A stretch of DNA of 64,000 bases from Vibrio comitans. GTDB taxonomy: Bacteria; Pseudomonadota; Gammaproteobacteria; Enterobacterales; Vibrionaceae. Each line of letters begins with the position of its first letter. Within the stretch, counting starts at the first letter, position 1. The translations under genes and the position numbers were made by a program. The notes below the pieces were generated by a model, which was not told the origin of the DNA, made no database searches, and worked only from the letters and a program-made list of their open reading frames with translations. The DNA is taken from contig AP024867.1 of assembly GCA_024346835.1 (NCBI GenBank), positions 558,001-622,000 on the forward strand. Direction: 5' to 3'. Positions 17,600-26,199 of this stretch are shown piece by piece.

Positions 17600-17984
17600 A
17601 AGAAAAACCCCGAGGGCTTGCGCCCATCGGGGTTATAGTCTTACTCGCAGCAGTCCGGCTACTAAAAGTGCTCCATGCATCTAATCCATGATAGTGTGCT
17701 TATCCTAAGCTTAATCCTTTCTCGCCTTCCTAGCGGTGTCCAATGCCTTATCCTGGCTGACCAATATCCTTACTGGTATCACTCACTTGTTCCTTGAGCG
17801 GTGTCCTTTACATCATCCTGATGTTTGTTCCTTTCCTCTATCCTAGAGGTGTCCATTGCTTTCCTTTGCAAGTTACCATCCTAGTAACTTCTGTATCCGT
17901 ACAATGTCCTATGTCCTTTTTCAACGACAATCCTAGTCGTTGCTCTCCATCCTGAAGAATCCATAGTGTCTGCTTCCTGCTGAC
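17600..17984 (-). ncRNA. csrB: CsrB-family regulatory RNA (CsrA/RsmA-sequestering)
   Basis: About 385 nt on the minus strand with about 25 GGA triplets, many as AGGA in apical loops of short hairpins, for example CATCAGGATGATG and CTCTAGGATAGAG. The 5' end GTCAGCAGGAAGCAGAC resembles the start of E. coli CsrB. The 3' end, with AGTAGCCGGACTGCTGCGA ahead of a strong terminator, also matches CsrB layout. CsrB RNAs bind many copies of CsrA and so relieve its control of translation. A VarA/UvrY-type box lies about 160-180 bp upstream. The exact 5' end is inferred from the alignment by eye. No open reading frame explains the region. Confidence 0.88.
17606..17634 (-). terminator. Terminator of the CsrB-type RNA
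   Basis: Stem AACCCCGA-GGGC/GCCC-TCGGGGTT with a 4-nt loop (one A:A-type mismatch position in the stem), followed on the minus strand by TTTTTCTTT. Confidence 0.88.
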
Positions 17985-18295
17985 AACTTAAGTTTCGTCG
18001 TTTTTGGCCTTACTAACAATAGATGTGAGACTTTCACTCAACAGAAAAATTGTTGGATTATCCACCAATCACTATAAATTCAATGAGTTAAGTATATTCA
18101 TACGTTATTTTCTGGTTGAGATAATCCTATTCTCCTACGACTTTGTAAGAGATCTCGCACAAGAATAGTGGAAGATCTTACCTTTATGTCTTTGGAAGGC
18201 ACCGGTTTATTGTCACAGTTTGCGAATATCTTGACCTAGCTGAGCCAAATTTCATTGCTATGATTAGTATTGTAAGGGTCATGGAGGGAACAAAA
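17985..18295. other. Upstream regulatory region of the CsrB-type RNA
   Basis: About 311 bp, A/T-rich, holding the minus-strand promoter region of the RNA and the VarA/UvrY-type box (listed separately). A clear -10/-35 pair could not be fixed. The right end also holds the RBS of the next plus-strand gene. Confidence 0.5.
18144..18161. promoter_or_regulatory. VarA/UvrY (GacA)-type box upstream of csrB
   Basis: TGTAAGAGATCTCGCACA, an imperfect 18-bp palindrome matching the known UvrY/GacA upstream activating sequence TGTAAG-N6-CTTACA (TGTGAGAGATCTCTTACA in E. coli). Its distance of about 160 bp from the RNA 5' end is typical. It implies control by the VarS/VarA (BarA/UvrY) two-component system. 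Confidence 0.75.
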
Positions 18296-18694
18296 ATGCA
18301 GAAAGTTCGTACGGCGTCGTGTAGCTGTGGTCAAATTGAGATTATCACTAGAGGCGATCCTATCCGTTCAGCTTTGTGCCACTGTGTCTCTTGTCAGAAA
18401 CGAACAGGGAGTGTTTTCGGAGTCCAAGTTCGTTTTCTTTTAGAACAAGTCGCCATTAATGGGGACCTCAACCATTTCACAAGAATTGCCGACAGCAACA
18501 ACTCAGTCAAACATAGCTTCTGTCCAGCATGCGGCACCACAATGTTACTTTCATTATCAGCAGCAAGAGAGTATGCGGTCATCCCAATGGGTGTCTTCGA
18601 TGTTCAAGATTTCCCGCCTCCTAGCTTTTCTGTTTATGAAGAACGCAAACATGACTGGGTGCAGTTTTCAGAGCAAATGGAGCACTTCTTGTAA
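18296..18694 (+). CDS. GFA (glutathione-dependent formaldehyde-activating enzyme-like) family protein
   Basis: 132-aa zinc-binding protein of the GFA/CENP-V fold. Cysteine ligands are visible: CSC at 9-11, CHCVSC at 28-33 and CPAC at 76-79, spaced as in the family. Members were named after formaldehyde-activating Gfa, but most, including short ones like this, have no established activity. The ATG at 18296 is chosen because GGAGGG lies 7 nt upstream; earlier in-frame ATGs at 18260 and 18281 lack an RBS. Monocistronic, with no clear functional link to its neighbours. Confidence 0.82.
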   Translation: MQKVRTASCSCGQIEIITRGDPIRSALCHCVSCQKRTGSVFGVQVRFLLEQVAINGDLNHFTRIADSNNSVKHSFCPACGTTMLLSLSAAREYAVIPMGVFDVQDFPPPSFSVYEERKHDWVQFSEQMEHFL

Positions 18695-18913
18695 AGCAAC
18701 AAAATTCTTACAATGCACACAATGTCGTTACAAAACATGGCAGAGATCATAAATATCAGAATCTCGCCCTGAATAAATAGACATTTTTAATGAATAGTAT
18801 TGCTATCGAATGCGAAGATGCTTATCCTTGCGCGCAATTTGATAGATTCACAATTGAGCTATCTAACATAACAATTCTAGTGTCCTTATTTAGACGTTAA
18901 GCACGAGTTAACA

Positions 18914-20299
18914 ATGCAAACTAACACAACAAATAAACCAGCACCGAATGATGCTGAGCAGCCTGTCAAAGGCAATTTCTGGAAGTTCTTCATCCCTTCG
19001 ATCATCGGACTGTTCTTGTTCATGGCTCCAATCAGCTATGACGGTAACCTAACGATCCCTGTTGCTGTACTAGCCAAGACTCTACAAGGTGCACTTGAAG
19101 GTAGCTTGATTGGTATTATTACACTGATCATTTCTGGTATGGCATTGGCATCACTATTGTGTGCTATCAAAACGCCGCGCGTTATCGAAGATAATGACTT
19201 CTTAAATGGACTGTTCAAGCCATCACCACTTTGGCTGACTGTGCGTATTATTGGTGGTCTTGCTGTTGCACTGACCTATTTCCAGGTGGGTCCAGAAGCT
19301 ATCTGGGAAGAAAATACGGGCGGACTGGTTCTAGACGGATTACTACCAACACTATTTTCTGTATTCATTTTTGCTGGCTTGCTTCTTCCTTTCCTACTTA
19401 ACTTTGGCTTGCTGGAGTTGTTTGGCACGCTATTAAGTAAAATCATGCGCCCGCTATTCAACCTTCCAGGACGTTCAGCTATCGACTGTATGGCGTCTTG
19501 GTTAGGTGACGGTAGTGTTGGTATCTTGATGACCAGCAAGCAATACGAAAGCAAGTTTTACACTCAACGCGAAGCTGCTGTTGTTGGTACCACATTCTCA
19601 GCTGTATCGATTACCTTTAGCTTGGTGGTTATTGCTCAAGTTGAACTAGAACACCTATTCCTACCTTTCTATGGCGCTATCTGCTTAGCAGGCTTTGTGG
19701 CGGCAGTGATTATTCCACGTCTTCCTCCATTGAGCCGTAAGAAAGACGTATTCATCGACGGCTCAAAGCCAGATCATGATGCGAACGCTATTCCTGCGGG
19801 ACATTCGACCTTCTCTTGGGGTATGGACTTGGCACTACGCAAGGCAGGTCAAGTTACTTCGGTTAGCGCAGTCGCTAAAGAAGGCGTGAAAAACGCAGTA
19901 GATATGGTTTTTGGTGTACTACCGGTTGTTATGGGCCTAGGTACTATCGCGTTGGTTATCGCTGAGTACACCCCTGTATTTGCGATTATGGGTAAACCAT
20001 TTGTACCTTACCTTGAACTTCTCGCTATTCCTGAAGCAGTAGCAGCATCACAAACCATCGTTGTCGGTTTTGCTGATATGTTCATTCCATCTATTCTGGC
20101 TGCTTCTATCGACAGCGAATTGACTCGCTTTGTAATTGCAGCAATGTCAGTAACACAGCTTATCTACATGTCAGAAGTCGGTGCTCTACTACTGGGCAGC
20201 AAGATTCCAGTGAATATCGGTGAACTATTTATCATCTTCATTCTAAGAACCTTGATCACTCTGCCAGTCATCGCCGGTGTAGCACATCTAATTTTCTAA
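18914..20299 (+). CDS. YjiH family nucleoside-recognition-domain membrane protein
   Basis: 461-aa polytopic inner-membrane protein with about ten hydrophobic segments. The Gate/nucleoside-recognition module is visible in RSAIDCMASWLGDGSVGILM and later VVGFADMFIPSILAASID, as in YjiH. The family is believed to be transporters, but no substrate is firmly established. The weak RBS region (GAGTTAACA) before ATG is unremarkable. Monocistronic; ends in a strong terminator. Confidence 0.83.
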   Translation: MQTNTTNKPAPNDAEQPVKGNFWKFFIPSIIGLFLFMAPISYDGNLTIPVAVLAKTLQGALEGSLIGIITLIISGMALASLLCAIKTPRVIEDNDFLNGLFKPSPLWLTVRIIGGLAVALTYFQVGPEAIWEENTGGLVLDGLLPTLFSVFIFAGLLLPFLLNFGLLELFGTLLSKIMRPLFNLPGRSAIDCMASWLGDGSVGILMTSKQYESKFYTQREAAVVGTTFSAVSITFSLVVIAQVELEHLFLPFYGAICLAGFVAAVIIPRLPPLSRKKDVFIDGSKPDHDANAIPAGHSTFSWGMDLALRKAGQVTSVSAVAKEGVKNAVDMVFGVLPVVMGLGTIALVIAEYTPVFAIMGKPFVPYLELLAIPEAVAASQTIVVGFADMFIPSILAASIDSELTRFVIAAMSVTQLIYMSEVGALLLGSKIPVNIGELFIIFILRTLITLPVIAGVAHLIF

Positions 20300-20326
20300 G
20301 ATAGCGTGTTCAATTACTAAACATTG

Positions 20327-20360
20327 AAAAGCCCGAGCATCTTTGATGCTCGGGCTTTTT
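20327..20360. terminator. Strong bidirectional terminator
   Basis: A 14-bp stem (AAAAGCCCGAGCAT and complement) with a 5-nt loop and TTTTTT on the right, AAAA on the left. It serves the YjiH-like gene and, on the other strand, the alkyltransferase gene ending at 20394. Confidence 0.9.
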
Positions 20361-20393
20361 TGATCTGTTATCTCATCTAAACAAGGGGATAAA

Positions 20394-21218
20394 TTAGCCA
20401 ACTTGCGCCGCTTCCCACCCTTGAATTGCGACCTTGCGATCACTGCCCCAGCGGAACTGGCCAACATCCCCATCTCCCCTAATAACCCGATGACAAGGTA
20501 TTAAAAAGCCAATGGTATTAGATGCAACAGCACTGCCCACCGCGCGTGAGGCCTTCGGTGACCCAATACATTCAGCTACCTGAGCATAAGAGAATAACTC
20601 TCCAGTGTGACTCTTCATCAGCGCTTCCCACACCTTGATTTGGAAGTTAGTGCCTTTTACAAGAAGGTGCACCTTATCACCGGAACCAGAAAAGATACTA
20701 TTGGCGATACCTTGCGCATCTGCTTGTTTGAATGTGGCCATTGCCCATTGATCCTTCAGTATCGATGCCGTCTCAATAACATTACTATCTACGAATTGTA
20801 GAAAGCATACTCCTCTTTCGGTCCAGCCAATCACCGCTAATCCAAACGGTGTATGCGCCTCACCAAAAGAGATGATCAACTGCGAACCCAAGCTTTTCAC
20901 TTCTCCTGGAGTCATTGCCTCGCAGGACACAATCAAATCATGCAATCGTCCTGTTCCTGACAAACCGACACCGTCAGCCACATCAATAAGGTTCGAGGAA
21001 CTCTTTAATACCTCAAGTGCACGCTCTTTGGTCATCGACTGCATAAAACGCTTTGGAGAAATGCCTGCCCATTCAGTAAACATACGCTGCAAGTGGTATT
21101 CGCTAAGGTGAACATGCTCTGCTATTTCGCCAAGACTTGGCTGCCGATTTATATGCTCTCTAATAAATACAATCGCTTTTTCGACAGTATCGTAATGGCG
21201 TTGCTGACTAGTATTCAT
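20394..21218 (-). CDS. Ada-like protein: AraC-type DNA-binding domain plus O6-methylguanine-DNA methyltransferase
   Basis: 274-aa DNA-repair protein. Residues about 12-105 are an AraC-type double helix-turn-helix (LSEYHLQRMFTEWAGISPKRFM). Residues about 120-274 are the methyltransferase domain with the methyl-acceptor Cys242 in PCHRVI and the DNA-binding stretch KASRAVGSA at 222-230. It repairs O6-alkylguanine by irreversible transfer to Cys242. The N-terminal phosphotriester-sensing Zn domain of E. coli Ada (about 90 aa) is absent, so the classical methyl switch for activation is missing. It overlaps the preceding EamA gene by 11 bp, suggesting co-transcription. Confidence 0.9.
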   Translation of the reverse strand: MNTSQQRHYDTVEKAIVFIREHINRQPSLGEIAEHVHLSEYHLQRMFTEWAGISPKRFMQSMTKERALEVLKSSSNLIDVADGVGLSGTGRLHDLIVSCEAMTPGEVKSLGSQLIISFGEAHTPFGLAVIGWTERGVCFLQFVDSNVIETASILKDQWAMATFKQADAQGIANSIFSGSGDKVHLLVKGTNFQIKVWEALMKSHTGELFSYAQVAECIGSPKASRAVGSAVASNTIGFLIPCHRVIRGDGDVGQFRWGSDRKVAIQGWEAAQVG

Positions 21219-22107
21219 GCTTAACTCTTCTATTTGATGCGAGCATTTTCTTTATAGAAAAACCTGTTACTAACATAGTCCCGCCAATAACAAACAATGC
21301 ACCTAAAGCGGTATTCCAGCCTACTTGCTCTTCAAGAAATAGGTAACCCCATAGAATACCAAACAGAGGAATTAAGAAGGTTACAGAGAGTGCTGATGGC
21401 GGGCCAAGATCCTCTATAAGCCTAAAATAAAGAAGGTAGGCTAGCCCCGTACACACTACACCTAGCAATATCACTGAAATCGAAATCTGTGCGTCTGGCA
21501 TTTCTCTAATGGGCATAAAGGGCAGCAGAGGAAGAACAATCAAACACGCCGCCCACATACTCCCGTGAGCATTATCAAACGACGAAATTTTAGGGGCACT
21601 TTTCGCATAGTTACTAGCGATGCCATAACAACACGCAGCCATAATCCCTGCGATCATCGCTACTCCAGAACCATCAGATAGATGGGTATTATCCAGCCCA
21701 ACTAAAATATAAACCCCTACAACACCAGAAATTAAACCAGTAATAACCTTTAGCGTTGGTAGACTTCTCGACCAAACAATGGCAATTGCCGCGCCCCATA
21801 TCGCTGCGGTTGAGTTCAATATTGATAAAATGGAAGCGGGTAAAGTTTGCGCTGCATAGGCAAACAATAGAAAAGGCAACGCTGTATTGAACAAACCAAT
21901 AATAAAGAAGTGCTTGGTATGTGCAGAGAAATCCAATGTCTTTTTCATATACCAAGCCACAGCCAACAAACTCATTGCAGCAAATAGCACCCTTGCCTCA
22001 ATAAGATAAGCGGGGCCAAGAGCATTAGCGGAAATGCGCATGAAGAGAAACGAACCTCCCCAGATCGCAGCTAGGCAAATAAGCCGAAGCATGCTTGATA
22101 TAGTCAA
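21208..22107 (-). CDS. EamA/DMT family transporter
   Basis: 299-aa inner-membrane permease of the drug/metabolite transporter superfamily, with ten helices in two EamA repeats. IWGGSFLFMRISANALGPAY near the N-terminus and the second-repeat stretch SVTFLIPLFGILWGYLFLEE are diagnostic. The start shown is TTG, supported by AAGGA 8 nt upstream; an ATG five codons later (22092) has no RBS. It probably exports a metabolite or takes part in efflux; the substrate is unknown. Co-transcribed with the Ada-like gene downstream. Confidence 0.82.
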   Translation of the reverse strand: MTISSMLRLICLAAIWGGSFLFMRISANALGPAYLIEARVLFAAMSLLAVAWYMKKTLDFSAHTKHFFIIGLFNTALPFLLFAYAAQTLPASILSILNSTAAIWGAAIAIVWSRSLPTLKVITGLISGVVGVYILVGLDNTHLSDGSGVAMIAGIMAACCYGIASNYAKSAPKISSFDNAHGSMWAACLIVLPLLPFMPIREMPDAQISISVILLGVVCTGLAYLLYFRLIEDLGPPSALSVTFLIPLFGILWGYLFLEEQVGWNTALGALFVIGGTMLVTGFSIKKMLASNRRVKHEY

Positions 22108-22422
22108 ATCAAAGATCCTTACGTTAGTGAATTAAGACCGTTTGATTCAGTGTGATTGTTAACGCTTTGATACACAACCCGATTCTTGCGCAATTCACTG
22201 GTAAATCCCTTCGGAACAGGACTTCTCACTGCAACAAAATGATAACATAAATCCACAAATGAGATGCTGATCATAAATAACTACAAATCATTCACAATTG
22301 ACACAAATAGTTCAATCTTATGAAACTTTACTATTAAACAATGGGTTAAGATAAATTGTAGTGTGGTCTTGATACCAATTTGGTATTCAAGAATTGATTT
22401 TTACTGATAGGGATTTCAGCCA
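22108..22422. other. Intergenic region upstream of an OmpA-like gene
   Basis: About 315 bp between divergent genes. A near-palindrome at 22368-22391 (CTTGATACCAA and TTGGTATTCAAG, one bulge) lies 31 bp before the outer-membrane gene and may be an operator. Nothing else recognisable. Confidence 0.4.
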
Positions 22423-22980
22423 ATGAAAAAAATCAGCTTAGCTGTCTCACTTCTGGTTGCGTTCTCCTCGGCATCAATAGCCGAAGAAGCCAATAGCCAT
22501 AAACATCACTATTATGGTGGTATCAATCTAGGTACAACTAACTGGGGCAGTCTCGGTTCTGGCGTGACTAGCGTTACTGGCGTTGACGACCCAGATTTCT
22601 CTTGGGGTGTCTTCGTAGGCATGCAAACTTTGCCATGGCTCGCATTCGAACTGGGTTATCAAGACCTTGGTGAAGCAGATCTAAAAGACGTATCTGGTAG
22701 TTATGATGCTCAAACCATAAATTTAACTGCAAAACTTTCTTATGACATCGTTGAACGCTTGGCAATTTACGGCAAAGTTGGTACGCAATGGTACGACTGG
22801 AGCGCAAATGGCTCAGGTGTCTACGAGGATGACACAGGTTGGACACCGCACCTTGGTCTAGGACTTCAATACGAGTTTAACAAGAACTGGTCTGGCGCTC
22901 TAGACTACACTTGGTATAACGATATTGGTGGCCCAGATATCAACTATTTCGGGATCTCAGCTGCCTACCACTGGCGCTAA
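22423..22980 (+). CDS. Outer-membrane beta-barrel protein (OmpA-like transmembrane domain)
   Basis: 185-aa exported protein: signal peptide about 1-20 (SSASIA), then alternating beta strands ending in AYHWR with a C-terminal aromatic/basic end. YYGGINLGTTNWG at the start, WLAFELGYQDLGEAD mid-way and LGLGLQYEFNKNWSGALDYTWY are typical of the eight-stranded OmpA-type barrel or related porin-like family. There is no periplasmic OmpA C-domain. It lies 73 bp upstream of a lipoprotein gene on the same strand and is probably co-transcribed with it. The function is unknown; structural or adhesive roles are typical. Confidence 0.78.
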   Translation: MKKISLAVSLLVAFSSASIAEEANSHKHHYYGGINLGTTNWGSLGSGVTSVTGVDDPDFSWGVFVGMQTLPWLAFELGYQDLGEADLKDVSGSYDAQTINLTAKLSYDIVERLAIYGKVGTQWYDWSANGSGVYEDDTGWTPHLGLGLQYEFNKNWSGALDYTWYNDIGGPDINYFGISAAYHWR

Positions 22981-23053
22981 ACACAATACAAACTGATTTT
23001 AATTTGCTCTCCAGCATGGATGGATAGCGCTTATTTCACACAGGAGGATGACT

Positions 23054-24019
23054 GTGAAATATAAAATAATCGCATTAGCTGTTAGTGGTGCCCTTCTTGC
23101 GGCATGTGGCAGCGACAATGATAACTATGTAGAAGCTCCAGGAGGTTCTTCAACCTCCCTTCAAGCTTTTGATGGTGCCGTTAGATACTTAGACGCCTAT
23201 ATGAATTGTGCCGAAAATGGCTGGGATTATATTGGTGAAACTGGTGGAAAAGGAATTATCAATATTGGTGAAGGAAACTTCCCATTATTTGATGAAAACC
23301 CTAGTTCGTGTATTTTTGAGTTTGGAGAAAACATCTATCCAAGTGGAGGCGGTACTCAAGCAGCGGTAGATGAAAGCAATAACAAGCCAATGACAAATGT
23401 CCGTTACCTAGTACCAGGGCAGTTAGTTGAGTCGGGGCAACCTATAGTTGGCACACCATACTCTACTCTAGTAGCTTTGAAAATTTTTGAGGCCGAAGAA
23501 AATAATCAAGAAGTGGATTTAGACGCAATTATAAATGAGGCTTTTGATGAGACCCTTCCAGCAGGTACTAACCTGACTGAGGAGCAGAAAAAGCAATTTT
23601 TAGCTAATCCAGAAGAAACACTTAGTAGCTTAGATGAAACCACCTCAAAAAACCTCCAAGCTTCTACAATGGTACTATCTGATGCTATTGCCGCTCAAGT
23701 AGATAATATTACAGCAGGAACCACTACCGCATCCCAACTTGAAACCGCTACTCAGAAAACAGCAACAGTTGTAGCTCAGGATCCTGACTTCCCAACCAAA
23801 GAGGTCGATGGAGAAACTGTACCAACATATGTTGATACGACTGATTATTTCAAAGACGAAAATTTTGACACGATATCAGATCCGGACGACACCACAGCTG
23901 TTCCACCACCACCAGTAACAGAAGGTGAAGAATTGGAAGAAATCCCTCCTACAGATATTCCTCCTGTAGAAGAAGAACTGCCACCACCAACAGGTGGTAC
24001 TGGCGGCTCGGCCGGATAA
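23054..24019 (+). CDS. Hypothetical lipoprotein with proline-rich C-terminus
   Basis: No family recognised. The start is a GTG at 23054, because AGGAGG (23042-23047) lies 6 nt before it; an ATG abutting that site at 23048 cannot be used efficiently. Residues 1-18 form a lipoprotein signal with lipobox LLAAC, and Cys18 would be lipidated. The mature 300-residue protein is acidic. A middle helical region is Asp/Glu/Thr rich, and the last 60 residues are rich in Pro, Glu and Gly. Asp residues follow Cys18 at a distance (CGSDNDN), which does not firmly set inner- or outer-membrane sorting. Probable operon with the OmpA-like gene; strong terminator follows. Confidence 0.72.
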   Translation: MKYKIIALAVSGALLAACGSDNDNYVEAPGGSSTSLQAFDGAVRYLDAYMNCAENGWDYIGETGGKGIINIGEGNFPLFDENPSSCIFEFGENIYPSGGGTQAAVDESNNKPMTNVRYLVPGQLVESGQPIVGTPYSTLVALKIFEAEENNQEVDLDAIINEAFDETLPAGTNLTEEQKKQFLANPEETLSSLDETTSKNLQASTMVLSDAIAAQVDNITAGTTTASQLETATQKTATVVAQDPDFPTKEVDGETVPTYVDTTDYFKDENFDTISDPDDTTAVPPPPVTEGEELEEIPPTDIPPVEEELPPPTGGTGGSAG

Positions 24020-24032
24020 CTAGTCACCCTAT

Positions 24033-24058
24033 AACGCCTCTATTAAGAGGCGTTTTTT
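24033..24058 (+). terminator. Terminator after the lipoprotein gene
   Basis: Perfect 8-bp stem AACGCCTC/GAGGCGTT with a 6-nt loop, running into a T-tract, 13 bp after the stop codon. Confidence 0.88.
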
Positions 24059-24076
24059 TAGGCTTCGATTAATCTT

Positions 24077-24720
24077 CTATCTTTCCGAAGCTCTTTGGTA
24101 CCGTGGGCTTCTTGCGTCTGTCACTTCAAATAGCTCGTATTTGCGCTGTAGCATTTGACCGCCATCTCGGGTGATTGGAAGACATGTGAAATTGGCTCGA
24201 TTCTGACTTGGTCTCACCGTCATAACATCAAACGGTATCGAGATATAAAAGCCTTTAGTAAAGCTTCCCTCACCATACTCCTCGGGTGTTAAATCTGAAA
24301 AGCTGGCAAATACTCCAGCAATGACCCCTGAATCAAATTGTTTGGAAAAATCCAATCGAGCACCTATATCACCCGCTAGAAACTCCCCAACGCCCATTTT
24401 AAACAAAGTGCCATCTAGCCAAGACCATCGAGGTGTATAGTAAGCACTAACAAACCCTGTCGTTCCTTGGTCAATGACATTGTAATAGCGTTGATCAGTT
24501 TCGCTGTACTGGCTAGAGCTATCGAGAAAGCCAAGCTAATAAAAATGGTGGCACCAAGAGCAAGATAAACTTCCTCACCATTCCACCAACTGTAAGATAC
24601 TGATTCAAGAACACCATCTGGCTGAACGGTACTTTTACGAGCAGAAGGGAGTAAATCCATATGGTGGTGAGCTAAGCAGCCAGAGAGTCGCCAATGAACT
24701 TGAAAAGGAACTATTTTGGG
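24077..24720 (-). pseudogene. Decayed C-terminal fragment of a YjbH-like exopolysaccharide gene
   Basis: Two reading-frame pieces on the minus strand belong together. The C-terminal piece (about 24077-24540) reads through YYNVIDQGTTGFVSAYYT and GDIGARLDFSKQFDSG to FYISIPFDVMT and ITRDGGQ, which is the C-terminal pattern of YjbH/GfcD-type outer-membrane proteins. The N-terminal piece (about 24415-24720, with MDLLPSARKSTVQPDGVLE) is in another frame; the shift lies near 24535-24545, just before an in-frame TAG. Intact YjbH is about 700 aa, so most of the gene is gone. Upstream genes yjbF/yjbG are absent. Confidence 0.62.
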
Positions 24721-24961
24721 CTGTTAATAGCACACATTATTCGAACTTGAATCTGCCTAGTCCTCAAAAGTAGCTTTAGTCTATCGGATTGGAATTCTAA
24801 AATGGAGTTGCTAGATTTTTGGGGTCTCGCCCAACCTCCATCAAATTTGTAAGGCAATCTTCTCGGGTATGAAAAATACAACAGTCCCCTTTGTACCATC
24901 TTGCCATCCCTGCAAAGCTCAAAGAAAAATCTTTATTAACAATAGATTACAGACAGAAAAA

Positions 24962-24986
24962 AACCACTTTCCAAAAGAAAGTGGTT
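24962..24986 (-). terminator. Terminator of the GfcA-like gene
   Basis: Perfect 10-bp stem AACCACTTTC/GAAAGTGGTT with a 5-nt loop, followed on the minus strand by a run of T. It separates the SEL1/GfcA-like pair from the yjbH remnant. Confidence 0.85.
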
Positions 24987-25007
24987 CGGGTGTTTGAGGG
25001 TAAAACT

Positions 25008-25289
25008 TTATGGATTGTTGACCGTAGTAGAGGGGGAGTCATCGCCAGCATCAGCAATCGCGACTCCGGCAACAATAACAACAGCACTCACAGCCACAAC
25101 AGCACCTATAACAGTTCCCGAGGCAAGGGTTGAGGCTGTCGCTCCTGCAGCAACACCGCCGGTGGTCGCTCCTGTCGCTGATGTGGCTGTACCCGTACCT
25201 GCCGCTCCATCAGCACCTGCTGCTACTTCTTCTGTCGCAAAAGAGAACCTAGCAAAGCTCACCAGTAATAGCATTAATAATATTTTCAC
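25008..25289 (-). CDS. GfcA/YjbE-like small Thr/Ala/Gly-rich secreted protein
   Basis: 93-aa protein with a signal peptide (MKILLMLLLVSFARFSFA) and a low-complexity Ala/Gly/Thr mature part. It contains one hydrophobic stretch (VIGAVVAVSAVVIVAGVAIA) and ends DAGDDSPSTTVNNP. The layout closely resembles E. coli GfcA and YjbE, the first products of the group-4-capsule and yjb exopolysaccharide operons; their function is not established. The GTG start at 25289 is supported by AGGAGG 5 nt upstream. It begins 19 bp after the SEL1-like gene and ends at a terminator, with a yjbH remnant beyond. Confidence 0.68.
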   Translation of the reverse strand: MKILLMLLLVSFARFSFATEEVAAGADGAAGTGTATSATGATTGGVAAGATASTLASGTVIGAVVAVSAVVIVAGVAIADAGDDSPSTTVNNP

Positions 25290-25308
25290 AACATCCTCCT
25301 TGCGATCC

Positions 25309-25950
25309 CTACTTGGAGTTATCGTTGATCTCAGCATGTTCCAATGTGCTTTTCCACATTTTGGCTTTATCTTCATCAGCCAGTGGGTTTTCGGGTGACT
25401 TATACCAATCAGCCAAAAACATCTGTGCCCTCACACAACGCTTGTTAGCGGCATGCTCTATTAACTGTAAACCCTTATCCATATTACTGCGAATACCAAA
25501 GCCCTCGAACAAAGCAATACCCTGCTCATACTCAGCTTGTTCATCACCATTAAGAGCATCTAGAGCATTTCGCCAATAGCGATACTTATCTTGAGCTACA
25601 ACGTCTCCAGAAGACGCCTCACACACCCTCACAAGACCTTCTATACCGTCTCTGCTATCTTGCAAAGCCGCTTTTTCAAACCAATACACCGCCTCTTTTG
25701 GGTGTGTCAGCTCGCTTTCTCGGGCTAATTCGAGTTGTTTAGCCAAATGTCCATTATCAGCAAGAGCAACTTTTTCTTTATGGATTCGTACTCGCTCTGC
25801 TTCAGCTAAATGAGCTTGTTGTTCTGCATACTGACGTCGTTTCTCTGCTCGTTCAGTGCGGCCTGAAAACCATTTCGCCACACCTAAAAATACAACCATA
25901 AAAGCAAAAATCGAGCCGACGGTAGCAATAATCTCAGTAACTGTATCCAT
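25309..25950 (-). CDS. Membrane-anchored SEL1-like/TPR-type repeat protein
   Basis: 213 aa from the ATG at 25950, which has GGAGG 6 nt upstream (a longer version from 25986 lacks one). An N-terminal helix (IIATVGSIFAFMVVFLGVA, about 5-25) is followed by a charged coiled-coil-like segment (about 27-85, Glu/Arg/Lys/Ala rich). SEL1-like helical repeats with KEAVYWFEKAALQ and KGLQLIEHAANKRCVRAQMFLADWY come next. SEL1 repeats bind partner proteins; no catalytic residues are seen. Co-directional with the GfcA-like gene, so a shared envelope or exopolysaccharide role is inferred only from position. Confidence 0.65.
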   Translation of the reverse strand: MDTVTEIIATVGSIFAFMVVFLGVAKWFSGRTERAEKRRQYAEQQAHLAEAERVRIHKEKVALADNGHLAKQLELARESELTHPKEAVYWFEKAALQDSRDGIEGLVRVCEASSGDVVAQDKYRYWRNALDALNGDEQAEYEQGIALFEGFGIRSNMDKGLQLIEHAANKRCVRAQMFLADWYKSPENPLADEDKAKMWKSTLEHAEINDNSK

Positions 25951-26199
25951 ACAGTACCTCCGTGCGACAAAAGCTCGGCCTGCCATGACATCATTAAGAA
26001 TGTGATAGGCATACCAAGCACAAATATCTGAAGCCTAGGAATGTTATCCCATCAACTAAGATATGGTTAAATTATAGACTAAGGTCACGCTTTATCAGTC
26101 TTTATCATACTTAAATCAGTCTTCGAAAATGCAAAATCATGAATACTCTCTATTCTTCATTCAATAGCGGATTTGCCCTTTCATTTCAGTAGAAGAGCG

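Noticed and set aside
24711..24899. 62-aa minus-strand frame upstream of the yjbH remnant
   Set aside because: Could be a further decayed piece of the same gene, but nothing in it is recognisable, so it is not listed as a gene.
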